Part shown: positions 30,820 to 40,855 of the stretch, piece by piece
Numbering within the stretch: the first letter of the stretch is position 1
Layout of the letters: every line of letters starts with the position of its first letter
NCBI RefSeq assembly: GCF_034555935.1
Contig: NZ_JAYDCJ010000005.1
Coordinates: 62,001-126,000, forward strand
Direction: 5' to 3'
Length of the DNA: 64,000 bases
Origin: Marinobacter qingdaonensis
GTDB taxonomy: Bacteria; Pseudomonadota; Gammaproteobacteria; Pseudomonadales; Oleiphilaceae
The notes under the pieces: model-generated
Database searches by the model: none
Told to the model about the DNA's origin: nothing
What the model saw: only the letters and a program-made list of their open reading frames with translations
Position numbers and translations under genes: made by a program

Positions 30820-32199
30820 ATGAAGAAACGATTGCTTTCCGGACTTGTTGGCCTCTTGGCGGTGCAGCCCGCCCTCGCCATGGATCTGGTGGAGACCTAC
30901 GAGAAAGCGCTGTCCTACGATTCCGGCATCGCCGCCGCCCAGGCCAGCTTTGAAGCCCAGCAGGCCGGCAGTGACGTCACCCGAAGCGAACTCCTGCCCC
31001 AGCTTGGCGCCTTCGGCGAGGCCAACTACGTGGACGTGGACGGCCCCAACCAGGACAACAGCTACCGGGAATACGCCTACGGCGTGCAACTGACCCAGCC
31101 ACTGTTCCAGGCCGACGCCTGGTTCCGCTACGACGCCAGCCAGTTCCAGACCGACTCTGCCCGGGCCCAGTACAACCTGGCCCAACAACAGCTGATCCTC
31201 GACGTTGCTACCGCCTACTTCAACGTGCTGCGGGCGCAGGACACGGTCACCACCACCATGGCGGCCGAGACCGCGATCCAGCGCCAGTATGAGCAGGCCC
31301 AGGAGCGTTTCGATGTGGGCCTGATTGCCATCACCGAAGTCTACGAGGCCCGCGCCAGCTACGACGATACCCGCAGCCAGCGCATCGTCGCGGAAAACCA
31401 GCTGAACGTTGCCCGCGAACAGCTGGCGCGCCTGACCGGCGAGTTTGCCGAGGACCTGGAGAACCTGCGCCAGAACTTCCCGCTCAACCGTCCGGACCCG
31501 ATGGACCCGGCCGCCTGGGAGATGACCGCGCTGGACCAGAACTGGTCCATTCAATCAGCAATTTACGACCTGAACGTCAGCGAGGCCAACCTGCGCGCCT
31601 CCAAGGCCGGTCACTACCCGACCCTGGATCTGAATGCGTCCTACGGCAAGACCAAGACCGATGGCCTGGAAGACCCGTCGTCGTTCCAGATGCAGCGGGA
31701 TGGCACCACCACCCAGGGGGTGATTGGCCTGACCCTGAACGTGCCGCTCTACACCGGTGGCGGCACCCAGGCCAGCGTGCGTCAGCAGCGCTCGTTGGTG
31801 ACCGTGGCCGAACAGTCACTGCAGACGGTGCGTCGTGACGTGCGCGTCTCCACCCGCAGCCTGTTCCTGACCGTCAACAACAACATCGAGACCGCGTCGG
31901 CCCTGGAGCAGACCATCGTGTCACGCCGCAGCGCTCTCGACGCCACCCGGGCCGGCTACGAGGTAGGCACCCGCAACATCGTAGAAGTGCTGGACGCCGA
32001 GCGGGCCTACTACGTCGCGCTTCGGGATTTCGCCAACGCCCGCTACGACTACGTGATCAACACCCTGCAGCTGAAACAGGCCGCCGGCACCCTGAGCCCC
32101 CAGGATCTGGCCGCGCTGAACAACTGGCTGAGTGAGACCGCGCCGGGCATCGAAGCCCTGGCCAACGAAGAAAAGGTACTGGACAACCCAAGCCAGTAA
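30820..32199 (+). CDS. tolC: TolC-family outer-membrane channel
   Basis: TolC is the trimeric outer-membrane exit duct for type I secretion and drug efflux. The ATG at 30820 has AGGAGA seven bases upstream and gives 459 residues; the open frame upstream is not homologous. A signal peptide ends at ALA (about residue 21), and two outer-membrane efflux repeats follow, with NVPLYTGGGTQASVRQ and GTRNIVEVLDAERAYY near the expected positions. The position next to thiC and nudF supports TolC rather than an RND-partner channel such as OprM. Confidence 0.94.
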   Translation: MKKRLLSGLVGLLAVQPALAMDLVETYEKALSYDSGIAAAQASFEAQQAGSDVTRSELLPQLGAFGEANYVDVDGPNQDNSYREYAYGVQLTQPLFQADAWFRYDASQFQTDSARAQYNLAQQQLILDVATAYFNVLRAQDTVTTTMAAETAIQRQYEQAQERFDVGLIAITEVYEARASYDDTRSQRIVAENQLNVAREQLARLTGEFAEDLENLRQNFPLNRPDPMDPAAWEMTALDQNWSIQSAIYDLNVSEANLRASKAGHYPTLDLNASYGKTKTDGLEDPSSFQMQRDGTTTQGVIGLTLNVPLYTGGGTQASVRQQRSLVTVAEQSLQTVRRDVRVSTRSLFLTVNNNIETASALEQTIVSRRSALDATRAGYEVGTRNIVEVLDAERAYYVALRDFANARYDYVINTLQLKQAAGTLSPQDLAALNNWLSETAPGIEALANEEKVLDNPSQ

Positions 32200-32207
32200 C
32201 GCCTGAT

Positions 32208-32231
32208 CGCGGGTGCCGGCCGGCACCCGCG
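32208..32231. terminator. 24-base perfect palindrome between tolC and waaA
   Basis: CGCGGGTGCCGG is followed immediately by its exact complement, with no loop bases. It fills most of the 32-base gap between two convergent genes. There is no T-run, so it may act as a weak bidirectional terminator or block read-through by RNA folding. Confidence 0.5.
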
Positions 32232-33485
32232 TCACAACCGGTCGATGATGCCGTCGACCACCCGCTCCAGCGCGCCGCGATTCTTGTTGACCACCGCCAG
32301 TGCCCGATCGCCAATCGCACGCCGCTCCCCATCGTCCCCGATCAGCCGACTGACATCCGCCGCCAGCTCATCGGCATTGCCCACCAGCTTGACGCCGGAG
32401 TCGTCCACCAGGCGCTGGTAGATGGTCTCGAAATTGAACACGTGCGGGCCGGAGAATACCGGAATGCCCCACACCGCAGGCTCCAGGGGGTTGTGGCCGC
32501 CCCGCTCGATCAGCGACCCTCCGACGAACGCCACATCGCTGGCGCCGTACAGCATCATCAGCTCGCCCATGGTGTCGCCCAGGTACACGTTCGCAGCGTC
32601 TGCAGCCTCCCCGGCCGAGCGCCGGGCCAAGGTCAGACCGGCCTTGAGCACCTTGTCGGCGACGGACTCGAAACGCTCGGGGTGACGCGGCACAATGATC
32701 AGCAACGCCTGCGGGTATCGGGCAAGGATCTGGCGATGGGCGTCCAGCAACTGCACGTCCTCCCCTTCGTGGGTGCTGCCGGCAATCCAGACGAAGCGGC
32801 CGCCCAGGGACTCCCGGAACGCAACCGACGCCTGGCGAACGGCGTCGGGGATGTCCACATCAAACTTCACACTGCCGGTGACCGCCACCTTGGCGTCGGC
32901 CACCCCGATGCGACAGAACCGCTCCGCGTCTTTCTCGGCCTGGGCCGCGACCCAGCTGATGCTGCGCATGATCGGTACCGCCAGGCTCCGGATACGTTCA
33001 TAGCCCTGGGCCGAGCGTTCCGACAGGCGAGCGTTGATGAGGAACACCGGCACCTCCGAGGCCCGGCACTGGCGTATCATATTGGGCCAGATTTCGGTTT
33101 CCATGATCACCAGAATGCGAGGCCGGGCGCGCTTCAGGAACCGTCGGATCGAGCCCGGCGTGTCGTAGGGGGCGTAGGCGTAGTGCACCTGATCACCGAA
33201 CATTTTCCGGGCCTGGGCCAGGCCGGTGTCGGTCATTGCCGTCATCAGGATGGTGATGCCCGGCTCCCGCGCCAGCAGCCGTCGCACCATCGGGCCGGCC
33301 GCGATGGTCTCGCCGACCGAGACCGCGTGCACCCAGACCACGGCACCTTCGGTCTTGGGCACAATACCCAGCCGCTGGTACCAGTTCCGGCGCAACTCCG
33401 GCGCCCGCCGTCCGTGCCACCACAAGCGCAACAAAATAAAGGGCAGGATCAGTCGGATTAACTGGGAATAGATAAATTGCAGCAC
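32232..33485 (-). CDS. waaA: Kdo transferase WaaA
   Basis: WaaA transfers Kdo from CMP-Kdo to lipid IVA at the inner membrane. From the GTG at 33485 (GGGAG six bases upstream) the protein has 417 residues, the family length; the frame continues upstream to 34019 but that part is antisense to the neighbouring acyltransferase gene. Features: an N-terminal membrane anchor (QLIRLILPFILLRLWW), WVHAVSVGET near residue 60, and the GT30 C-terminal region FVGGSLIERGGHNPLEPAVWGIPVFSGPH. It is divergent from the acyltransferase gene. Kdo kinase in this window hints at single-Kdo transfer. Confidence 0.95.
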   Translation of the reverse strand: MLQFIYSQLIRLILPFILLRLWWHGRRAPELRRNWYQRLGIVPKTEGAVVWVHAVSVGETIAAGPMVRRLLAREPGITILMTAMTDTGLAQARKMFGDQVHYAYAPYDTPGSIRRFLKRARPRILVIMETEIWPNMIRQCRASEVPVFLINARLSERSAQGYERIRSLAVPIMRSISWVAAQAEKDAERFCRIGVADAKVAVTGSVKFDVDIPDAVRQASVAFRESLGGRFVWIAGSTHEGEDVQLLDAHRQILARYPQALLIIVPRHPERFESVADKVLKAGLTLARRSAGEAADAANVYLGDTMGELMMLYGASDVAFVGGSLIERGGHNPLEPAVWGIPVFSGPHVFNFETIYQRLVDDSGVKLVGNADELAADVSRLIGDDGERRAIGDRALAVVNKNRGALERVVDGIIDRL

Positions 33486-33605
33486 AGAGGACTCCCGGCA
33501 AAACAGTACGCTATCATAGCCGAAAACCCATTGATTTACTTCTGGTTGAGGCTGACAGCAAAGGCAGGTGGCGACCAGATTCAAGAGACGCAGGACCCGC
33601 TGGCA

Positions 33606-34553
33606 GTGAACAAGAAATACCGAAAACTTCCCCGAAACACCGACTACTCCGCCTACCGGCACCCGCGCTGGTGGCCCACCTGGCTGGGCATTGGCCTGAT
33701 GTGGCTGGTGGCCCAATTGCCCATCCGTTGCCAGTGGTGGCTGGGCAAGCTGGTGGGCCTGCTGGCCTGGCGCCTGGCCCGCAGCCGCCGGCACATCACC
33801 GAGGTCAACATCCGGCTGTGCTTTCCGGAACTGCCGGCCGCGCAGCAGGCGGCACTGGTCCGCAAGTCCTTCATTGCCAACGGCATTGGCCTGTTGGAGC
33901 TGGGACTGGCCTGGTTCCGGGACCCGGCGAAACTGACCGATATCACCCAGGTGCACGGCCTTGAGCACTTTGAACAGGCTCTGGCCCAAGGCAAGGGGGT
34001 GTTGCTGCTGGGCGGCCATTACAGCACCCTGGACCTGGGCGGCAGCCTAGTGACCGAATACATTCACGCCGATGTCATGCAGCGGGATCACAATAACCCC
34101 CTGATGAACGCCGTGATGACCCGCGCCCGGGAGCGTCGCTACGGCACGGTCCTGGGTGCCAAGGACCTCCGGGGCCTGTTCCGCAGCCTGAAGAAGAACC
34201 ACGCGGTCTGGTACGCCACCGACCAGGACTATGGCCGCAAGGACATCGTCTTTGCGCCCTTCTTCAACATCCCGGCCGGCACCATTACCGCCACCTCGCG
34301 CATCGCCGAACGCAGCGGCTGTGCCGTGGTGCCGTTCAGCCACGTGCGCCGGGACGACGGCCCCGGTTACGAGATTTTTTTCCACCCGGCGCTGGAGAAT
34401 TTCCCCAGCGGCGACGACTTGCAGGACGCGACTCTGATCAACAGCACCATCGAACGCGAAATCCGCCGGGCCCCGGACCAGTATCTGTGGATGCACCGGC
34501 GGTTCAAGACCCGCCCCGACCCGGAGGCCCCGGGCTTTTATGGCCGCAGCTGA
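33606..34553 (+). CDS. LpxL/LpxM-family lipid A acyltransferase (first of two)
   Basis: These enzymes add secondary acyl chains to Kdo-lipid A. A GTG at 33606 gives 315 residues; the frame is open back to 33477, and the ribosome binding site is weak, so the start is uncertain. Visible are a membrane-proximal hydrophobic segment (WLGIGLMWLVAQLP), NIRLCFPEL, the catalytic H-x4-D motif GGHYSTLD, and WYATDQDYGRKD followed by FAPFFNIPAGT. It starts a run of five overlapping genes. It is only distantly similar to the second acyltransferase at 39887. Confidence 0.9.
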   Translation: MNKKYRKLPRNTDYSAYRHPRWWPTWLGIGLMWLVAQLPIRCQWWLGKLVGLLAWRLARSRRHITEVNIRLCFPELPAAQQAALVRKSFIANGIGLLELGLAWFRDPAKLTDITQVHGLEHFEQALAQGKGVLLLGGHYSTLDLGGSLVTEYIHADVMQRDHNNPLMNAVMTRARERRYGTVLGAKDLRGLFRSLKKNHAVWYATDQDYGRKDIVFAPFFNIPAGTITATSRIAERSGCAVVPFSHVRRDDGPGYEIFFHPALENFPSGDDLQDATLINSTIEREIRRAPDQYLWMHRRFKTRPDPEAPGFYGRS

Positions 34554-35523
34554 ACACAACACGTCAGCCCCGGTGGTGTGGCTGCTGACCGATGGCAAGC
34601 CCGGCCACCGCAACCAGCTGAAGGGCCTGGGCAATCGCCTGCGGGTGTTGGCCGGGGCGAGTCTGCACTGGCTGGACGCCACACAGCTGTCGGTGCCCAT
34701 CTGGCGGGCGCTGCTGGCCCTGCCACCGCGTATCGAGCCCGGGCTGCCTTCGCCGGATCTCATTGTGGCGGCGGGCTCGGGCACCCACCGGCTGCTCCTG
34801 GCCCTGCGCAAACACAAGGGCGCCCGCACTGTGGTACTGATGAAACCTGGCTTCCCGATGGGCTGGCTGGACGGCGCCATCGTGCCCGCCCACGACGGCG
34901 TGGCGGAGTCGAATCGAGTACTGGTGACCGAAGGCGTGCTCAACACCGTTACTCCCCTCGCCCGACTCACCGACAAACCCGAGGCGCTGGTCCTGATCGG
35001 TGGTCCCTCGCCCCATTTCGAGTGGGACGATGACGTGGTGTTGGGTCAGGTGCACCATCTGATCGGCCAATACCCCGCATGGCGCTGGACCCTCAGCGGC
35101 TCGCGCCGAACCCCCAAGCCACTGCTGGCTCGACTGCAGGAACTGGCGGGACCGAAAATCTCGGTCCAGGACCCAAGCGACACCCACGAACTCTGGCTGG
35201 CCCACCAATTGGCCGCATCCCGGGCGGTCTGGGTCAGTCCCGACAGCATGTCCATGGTGTGCGAAGCCGCCACCTCCGGGGTCCCAACCGGCATTCTGCA
35301 GCTGACGCCGGTGGCCGGCAGCCGGGTTGCCGCGGGTGTCGACCGGCTCACCCAGGCTGGCCGGGTGGCCAGTTGGAGTGACCACTCGGCGGTGATGGCG
35401 GGCAAGGGGCTGCAGCCCACCGCCCTGTGGGAAGCCGATCGGGCTGCGCGCTGGGTATTGGAACGGGGGCTGCTCCGAGGCCACGCGGCCACGGGCAGCA
35501 TGCGCAAAGGGGCCAAGCGGTGA
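34540..35523 (+). CDS. ELM1 (DUF1022) family protein, probable glycosyltransferase fold
   Basis: The 327 residues begin after a 14-base overlap with the acyltransferase gene. The sequence matches the family named after plant mitochondrial fission ELM1: WLLTDGKPGHRNQLKGL at the N-terminus, PDLIVAAGSGTHRL, the VVLMKP/NRVLVTEGVLNTV middle, and VSPDSMSMVCEAATSGVPTGIL near the C-terminus. That last stretch resembles the donor-binding region of GT-B glycosyltransferases. The bacterial function is not established. Its place within an LPS operon suggests a sugar transferase or envelope role. Confidence 0.85.
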   Translation: MAAAEHNTSAPVVWLLTDGKPGHRNQLKGLGNRLRVLAGASLHWLDATQLSVPIWRALLALPPRIEPGLPSPDLIVAAGSGTHRLLLALRKHKGARTVVLMKPGFPMGWLDGAIVPAHDGVAESNRVLVTEGVLNTVTPLARLTDKPEALVLIGGPSPHFEWDDDVVLGQVHHLIGQYPAWRWTLSGSRRTPKPLLARLQELAGPKISVQDPSDTHELWLAHQLAASRAVWVSPDSMSMVCEAATSGVPTGILQLTPVAGSRVAAGVDRLTQAGRVASWSDHSAVMAGKGLQPTALWEADRAARWVLERGLLRGHAATGSMRKGAKR

Positions 35524-36635
35524 GAATTCTGCAAGCACTGCCCGCGCTCTACAGCGGCGGCGTCGAACGGGGCACGGTGGAATTCGCCTCCGACCTGGTC
35601 AAACGCGGGCACGAGTCCTTCGTGGTGTCCAAGGGCGGCCCCATGGCCGAGCAGCTCCGAGGCCAGGGTTCGACCCACATTTTCATGCCCATCCACCGAA
35701 AATCACCGGCCTCCTTCGGGCAGATCCGGCCCATGCGCAGACTCATTCAGGAGCTGCACCCCGACATCATCCATGTCCGCTCCCGCATGCCGGCCTGGAT
35801 CATCTTCCTGGCCCTGAAGGGCCTGCCGGCGGAGCGTCGCCCGGCGGTGGTGTCGACCTTTCACGGCATGTATTCGGTCAATCCCTACAGCGCCATCATG
35901 ACCCGGGCCGATCACCTGATTGCGGTCTCCGATTGCGTCCGGGATTACGTCCTGGCCAATTACCCGGTGCCGGAAGACAAATTGACCGTCATTCAGCGTG
36001 GCGTGGACCTGAGTGCCTTCCGCCAGCGTGAACTCAGCCAACAATGGCTGCAGCGCTGGTTCCGCCAATACCCCCAGCTCGCCGGCAAAAAGATCATCAT
36101 GATGCCCGGCCGGATCTCCCGCTGGAAAGGCCAACTCGACTTCCTGGCGATGATGGCCGAACTGGTGCAAAAGCGCCCCGACTGCCATGGCATCATCGTC
36201 GGCGGCGCCGAACCCGGCAAGGAGCACTTCCTGGAGGAACTGGAAAAGGAGCGCGCCCGACTGGGATTGACCGACCGGGTCAGCCTGCTCGGCCAGCGCA
36301 ATGACATGACCACCCTGTACCTGCTGGCCGATGTGGTGTGCCACATGAGCACCAAACCCGAGCCTTTTGGTCGCACGGTGACCGAAGCCCTGGCCTCTGG
36401 CACTCCGGTGGCTGCCTACAACCGCGGCGGGGCGGCCGAAACCCTGCAAGCCTGTTTCCCCACGGGCCTGACCCCGCCAGACGACACCCAAGCCTTCACC
36501 CGCGTGGTGTTGGATCTGCTGGACGGCGGCAAACAGCCGATCGAAATACCGGAGCGTTTCCGGTTGGAGTCCCAGACCGCCGCCACGCTGCGGGTGTACG
36601 ACACGGTGCTTGCCGGCAAACCGGGCGCGCCATGA
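35520..36635 (+). CDS. GT4-type glycosyltransferase (LPS core)
   Basis: A GTG start at 35520 overlaps the upstream stop (GTGA) and opens with the GT-B N-terminal motif ILQALPALYSGGVERGTVEFA. The 371-residue protein has VSTFHGMYSVNPYSAIMTRAD, the donor-domain start IIMMPGRISRWKGQLDFL, and the E-x7-E type motif in EPFGRTVTEALASGTPVAAY. No membrane segment is present, fitting a cytoplasmic enzyme working on membrane-bound core. Donor and acceptor cannot be assigned. Confidence 0.92.
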   Translation: MRILQALPALYSGGVERGTVEFASDLVKRGHESFVVSKGGPMAEQLRGQGSTHIFMPIHRKSPASFGQIRPMRRLIQELHPDIIHVRSRMPAWIIFLALKGLPAERRPAVVSTFHGMYSVNPYSAIMTRADHLIAVSDCVRDYVLANYPVPEDKLTVIQRGVDLSAFRQRELSQQWLQRWFRQYPQLAGKKIIMMPGRISRWKGQLDFLAMMAELVQKRPDCHGIIVGGAEPGKEHFLEELEKERARLGLTDRVSLLGQRNDMTTLYLLADVVCHMSTKPEPFGRTVTEALASGTPVAAYNRGGAAETLQACFPTGLTPPDDTQAFTRVVLDLLDGGKQPIEIPERFRLESQTAATLRVYDTVLAGKPGAP

Positions 36636-37675
36636 CCACTTGCCCCGGCCTGACCCTGGCGCTGCTGGTGGCCACTCCCGGCACCACCTGGGGCGGCATG
36701 GAAAAACACACCCTGGATCTGGCCCTGGGCATGGCCCAGCGCGGCCACCGGGTCCATGTACTGGCGCACAAGGACTATCGCGACCGCTTCCCCGCGGAGA
36801 TTCACTTCCATGCCGTGCCCATGCAACTGGGGCGCCGACACCCCTGGCTCGCCTTGAGTCTCCGGCGCAGCCTGCGCCGGATCGGTCCAGACCTGCTCCA
36901 CGCCCATGGCAACAAGGCCGCGCAACTGGCCGGCCGGCTGCCCAGGGGCCTGGTGCCGCACATCGTAGGCACCATCCACGGCATCAAATCCAGCCACGCT
37001 GCGTTCCAGCCCCTCGACCAGGTAATTGTGGTCAGCCCGGGGATTTTCGAGCAGCTTGAACACCCCAAAAAGCACCTGATTTTCAATGGCATCCCGGGCG
37101 GCGCTGCGACCGCAAACCAGGAGGCGCGACCGCGACCGGCCGGGACCGAGGACCACCCGCCCCACTGTCTGGCGGTCGGTCGGCTTGAATCGGTCAAGGG
37201 CTTTGACCTGCTGATCGAGGCCTGGGCGGGCCTGAGCCGGCCGGCCACGCTGACCATTTGCGGCGAAGGCTCGGAGCGGGGCGCACTGCAGAGACAAATC
37301 CAGACTCTGGGTCTGGCCGGGCGTGTCCGTCTGGCCGGTTTTCAAACGGACCTGTCGGAGGCCTATCAACGGGCGGATCTGACCATCATCAGTTCCCGGC
37401 GGGAGGGCTTTTCCTACGTTCTGATCGAGGCGTTGATGGTCGGTTGCCCCGTCATCGCCACGCCCGTGGCCGGCCCCGTCGAGTTTCTACCGGATCAAGC
37501 ATTGAGCGAGGCCATCAGTGCCCGCGGACTCAGGGAGCCGTTGGCGCGCTGGCTGGGTGATCTGGCCGGGTTGCGGGAAGCGGAACGGCCAGCGGTCGAG
37601 CGGGTGCGGAAAGAATGCACCCTGGAAGCCATGCTGGCGAAGACCGAACAGGTTTACCGGGAGGCGCAAGGATGA
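36632..37675 (+). CDS. GT4-type glycosyltransferase (LPS core)
   Basis: The ATG at 36632 overlaps the upstream stop (ATGA). The 347 residues run from LALLVATPGTTWGGMEKHTLDLALGM through LHAHGNKAAQLAGRL and GTIHGIKSS to the donor site CLAVGRLESVKGFDLLIEAW and the catalytic loop SRREGFSYVLIEALMVGCPVIA. It resembles WaaG-type core glucosyltransferases in layout but specificity is open. It ends in a second ATGA overlap with the YrbL-like gene. Confidence 0.92.
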   Translation: MTTCPGLTLALLVATPGTTWGGMEKHTLDLALGMAQRGHRVHVLAHKDYRDRFPAEIHFHAVPMQLGRRHPWLALSLRRSLRRIGPDLLHAHGNKAAQLAGRLPRGLVPHIVGTIHGIKSSHAAFQPLDQVIVVSPGIFEQLEHPKKHLIFNGIPGGAATANQEARPRPAGTEDHPPHCLAVGRLESVKGFDLLIEAWAGLSRPATLTICGEGSERGALQRQIQTLGLAGRVRLAGFQTDLSEAYQRADLTIISSRREGFSYVLIEALMVGCPVIATPVAGPVEFLPDQALSEAISARGLREPLARWLGDLAGLREAERPAVERVRKECTLEAMLAKTEQVYREAQG

Positions 37676-38352
37676 TCGATCTATCTGGCCAGACCCCGTT
37701 TGCCTCCGGCTCCAACCGGCACTGCTTCCACCACCCCGACCGTCCCGGCCGCTGCCTGAAACTGGTGCGCCCGGAAAACATCGAAGCCCGCTACCGGCGG
37801 CAGAAACCGGTGAAAAAACTGCTGGGCAAGGCCCGGCTGAACGACAACCGTCAGGAAATCCAGGCTCATCGGCAGCCGGCCGTGGTCCAACTGCTCAGGC
37901 GTGGCCAGGACCAGCTGCTGTGGGCCCACCTGCCCCAGTTTTTCGGCCCGGTGGAGACCGCTCAGGGCTTGGCCAACGAAAGCGAATTGCTGACCGATAG
38001 TCACGGAGCGCCGGCCGAAACCCTGGAACAGTACCTGCAGCGCCGCGGGTTTGATTCGAACGCGCGCCAACTGGTGGAGGATCTGGCCGGCTGGCTGACC
38101 CAAACGGGCATCCTGACCCGCAACCTGCTGCCCCACAACCTGGTCATCGCCAGCCGGGCGGATCAGGGCGACGCCCGGCTCTTCCTGGTGGACGGTCTCG
38201 GAGCCCCGCTGCTGCCGCGCCTGCTCTCCACAACCCCGGCCTGGCGACTACACTACATCCGTAAGCGCATCCGCCGGCTCTACACCCGAATTGACTGGGA
38301 ACTGGGCGACCGCCGCCAGAGCTGGGAACAGGCGCAAAAAGCCGGGCGTTAG
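37672..38352 (+). CDS. YrbL-like (PhoP regulatory network) protein
   Basis: The 226-residue protein starts in an ATGA overlap with the glycosyltransferase gene. It begins [32 protein letters not shown], a kinase-like glycine-loop beginning, and has [10 protein letters not shown] and [10 protein letters not shown], resembling the catalytic HxxN and DxD parts of a kinase-fold protein. The family takes its name from E. coli YrbL in the PhoPQ network. A phosphate-transfer role on LPS core is plausible from the context but unproven. Confidence 0.8.
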   Translation: MIDLSGQTPFASGSNRHCFHHPDRPGRCLKLVRPENIEARYRRQKPVKKLLGKARLNDNRQEIQAHRQPAVVQLLRRGQDQLLWAHLPQFFGPVETAQGLANESELLTDSHGAPAETLEQYLQRRGFDSNARQLVEDLAGWLTQTGILTRNLLPHNLVIASRADQGDARLFLVDGLGAPLLPRLLSTTPAWRLHYIRKRIRRLYTRIDWELGDRRQSWEQAQKAGR

Positions 38353-38474
38353 CCGCTGCCGGAAGCAAGCCGAGGCGCCGCCGGCAACGCTGCCTCCGGT
38401 GCCGCCCTATGATAATATGCCGGCCCTTGATCCTGATTAGGCGGGCTCAACCCACCCACGCTCGGAGTAGACGC

Positions 38475-39890
38475 ATGATTCATCCTGTCATCATGGCTGG
38501 CGGAACCGGATCCCGGCTCTGGCCGTTATCGCGGCAACTGAATCCCAAGCAGTTCCTCAAGCTGACGGACAGCCCCCTGTCCATGCTGCAATCCACGGTG
38601 GCCCGCCTGGAGGGACTGGATGCGGAACAGCCGCTGCTGATCTGCAACGAGGAACACCGGTTTCTCGCCGCGGAACAGATGCGCCAGTCCGGCCAGGAAG
38701 ACGTGCAGATCATCCTTGAGCCCAGCGGACGCAACACCGCGCCCGCGATCGCCCTGGCTGCGATCCAGCTGTGTGAACACGCCAACGGCAGCAACCCATT
38801 GATGCTGGTCCTGGCCGCCGACCATCTGATTCAGGACACCATGGCCTTCCAGGCGGGCGTCACCAAGGCCATTCCGCTGGCCGAGCAGGGCAAACTGGTG
38901 ACATTCGGCATCGTACCCAGCCATCCGGAAACGGGGTATGGCTATATCCACCGCGGCAGCGAGCTGGCAGACGACTGCTACGCCGTGGACAGCTTCGTAG
39001 AGAAGCCCGACCTGGCCACCGCAAACAAGTACCTGGCCTCGGGCGAATACCTCTGGAACAGCGGCATGTTCCTGTTCTCCGCGCGGGACTACCTGAGGGA
39101 ACTGGAAACCCACCGCCCGGATATTCTGAGCGCCTGCCGCGCCGCCATCGCCGATGCCAGCGAGGACCTGCACTTCACCCGGGTCAACGCCGAGCTGTTC
39201 GCCCAGTGCCCTTCCGAATCCGTGGACTACGCGGTGATGGAGAAAACCGACAAAGCTGCGGTGGTGGCCCTGGACGCCGGCTGGAGCGATATCGGTTCCT
39301 GGTCGGCACTCTGGGATGTCAGCACCAAGGACGACGCGGGCAACAGCCTGACCGGCGACGTCATCACCCGGGACACCGCCAACACCCTGGTGCGCGCCGA
39401 CAGCCGCCTGGTGGCGACGGTCGGTGTCGACAATCTGGTGATCATCGAAACCAAGGACGCCCTGCTGGTCGCGCACAAGGACCGGGTGCAGGACGTCAAA
39501 GCCGTGGTGGAGCAAATTCGCGACGACGGCCGCCACGAACACATGAACCATCGGGAGGTTTACCGGCCCTGGGGCGTTTATGACTCCATCGACAACGGCA
39601 GCCGCTACCAGGTCAAACGCATCACCGTGAAGCCAGGCGCCAAACTGTCGGTCCAGATGCACCACCATCGCGCCGAGCACTGGATCGTGGTCAGCGGCAC
39701 CGCCCGGGTCACCAACGGTGAGAAGACGTATCTGGTTACCGAAAACCAGTCCACCTACATCCCGGTCGGCCAGATCCACGCCCTGGAAAACCCGGGGGTG
39801 ATCGACCTGGAGCTGATTGAAGTGCAGTCCGGCTCCTACCTGGGCGAGGACGACATCGTGAGGTACGAGGACCGGTACGGGCGCAAATGA
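38475..39890 (+). CDS. manC: Mannose-1-phosphate guanylyltransferase / mannose-6-phosphate isomerase
   Basis: The bifunctional enzyme makes GDP-mannose and interconverts mannose 6-phosphate with fructose 6-phosphate. From the ATG at 38475 it has 471 residues, with the pyrophosphorylase signature [14 protein letters not shown] at the N-terminus, FVEKPD in the donor site, and a C-terminal cupin-type isomerase domain ([33 protein letters not shown]). No alginate genes are nearby, so GDP-mannose or its products probably feed LPS. It overlaps the next acyltransferase gene by four bases. Confidence 0.95.
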   Translation: MIHPVIMAGGTGSRLWPLSRQLNPKQFLKLTDSPLSMLQSTVARLEGLDAEQPLLICNEEHRFLAAEQMRQSGQEDVQIILEPSGRNTAPAIALAAIQLCEHANGSNPLMLVLAADHLIQDTMAFQAGVTKAIPLAEQGKLVTFGIVPSHPETGYGYIHRGSELADDCYAVDSFVEKPDLATANKYLASGEYLWNSGMFLFSARDYLRELETHRPDILSACRAAIADASEDLHFTRVNAELFAQCPSESVDYAVMEKTDKAAVVALDAGWSDIGSWSALWDVSTKDDAGNSLTGDVITRDTANTLVRADSRLVATVGVDNLVIIETKDALLVAHKDRVQDVKAVVEQIRDDGRHEHMNHREVYRPWGVYDSIDNGSRYQVKRITVKPGAKLSVQMHHHRAEHWIVVSGTARVTNGEKTYLVTENQSTYIPVGQIHALENPGVIDLELIEVQSGSYLGEDDIVRYEDRYGRK

Positions 39891-40792
39891 GCAAGCTAAA
39901 GTATTTCGTCATCGCCGGCCTGCTCAGAGTGGTTGGCTGGCTCCCTCTGGGCAGCGCCCAGCGGATCGGGCGCTGGATTGGCCTACTGCTATGGAAAGTT
40001 CCGACCAAGGCCAGGGAGGTGACGGACATCAACCTCCGCATCTGTCTGCCCGAGCTCTCAGCTCAAGAGCGGGAGCGCATGGCGCAGGCCTCGCTGGTGC
40101 AAACCGGACAAACCATGCTGGAAGTGCCACTGATGTGGGAATGGCCGGTCCAGAAATGCCTGGACCTGGTCAAAGAAACGGAAGGCCTGGAACTCATCGA
40201 CGAAGCGATGGCCGGAGGCAAAGGGCTCATTCTGCTCGCCCCTCACCTCGGCAACTGGGAACTCGCGGGACTGTTTTTTTCGTCCCGGTACAAGATGGCG
40301 GCCCTCTACAGCCCCCCCAACATGCCTGAATTCGAGGACTACATGATCAAGGTGCGAGGACGATTGGGTTCTGAACTGGTCAGAGGAGACCGGCGGGGCC
40401 TGGCGCGACTAGCAGCCATCCTGCGCGAGGGTGGGGTAGCCGGCATCCTTCCGGATCAATCCCCGAGAGGCAAGGGCAATGCGTTCGCTCCGTTTTTCGG
40501 AATGGAAGTGAAGACCATGACGCTGGTGTCGAAGTTGATCCAACGGACCGAAGCCAATGTGCTGATCACCTACGCCGAGCGTTTACCCGATGCCCAGGGC
40601 TTCCGGATCGTGGTCAAACGAACCGACGACGGCCTGGGTGACAAGGACGCCGTCGCTGCCACGACCGCCATGAATCGCTCCATCGAACGCTGCGTCCTGG
40701 ACATTCCCGAGCAATATCAATGGGAGTATAAGCGCTTACGCCACCGGCCGCCGGGGCAGCCCAACCCCTACCGACCAGATCGGATCTGCTGA
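39887..40792 (+). CDS. LpxL-family lipid A acyltransferase (second of two)
   Basis: The 301-residue protein overlaps the manC stop by an ATGA. It shows the family pattern: an N-terminal hydrophobic region, NLRICLPEL, the H-x4-E catalytic motif in [22 protein letters not shown], and [24 protein letters not shown]. It differs clearly from the acyltransferase at 33606, so the two probably add acyl chains at different positions or in different conditions. Confidence 0.92.
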   Translation: MSKLKYFVIAGLLRVVGWLPLGSAQRIGRWIGLLLWKVPTKAREVTDINLRICLPELSAQERERMAQASLVQTGQTMLEVPLMWEWPVQKCLDLVKETEGLELIDEAMAGGKGLILLAPHLGNWELAGLFFSSRYKMAALYSPPNMPEFEDYMIKVRGRLGSELVRGDRRGLARLAAILREGGVAGILPDQSPRGKGNAFAPFFGMEVKTMTLVSKLIQRTEANVLITYAERLPDAQGFRIVVKRTDDGLGDKDAVAATTAMNRSIERCVLDIPEQYQWEYKRLRHRPPGQPNPYRPDRIC

Positions 40793-40855
40793 CCCGGTGA
40801 TCGACCACTTACTCATCAATTGCTCACGTACTGCAAACGCACGGACCGACTTCAC

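Noticed and set aside
33486..34019. N-terminal extension of waaA to 34019
   Set aside because: The extra 178 residues are antisense to the acyltransferase gene; the GTG at 33485 has a good ribosome binding site and family-like N-terminus.
38475..39890. manC as part of an alginate operon
   Set aside because: No alg polymerisation or export gene is present; neighbours are LPS genes.
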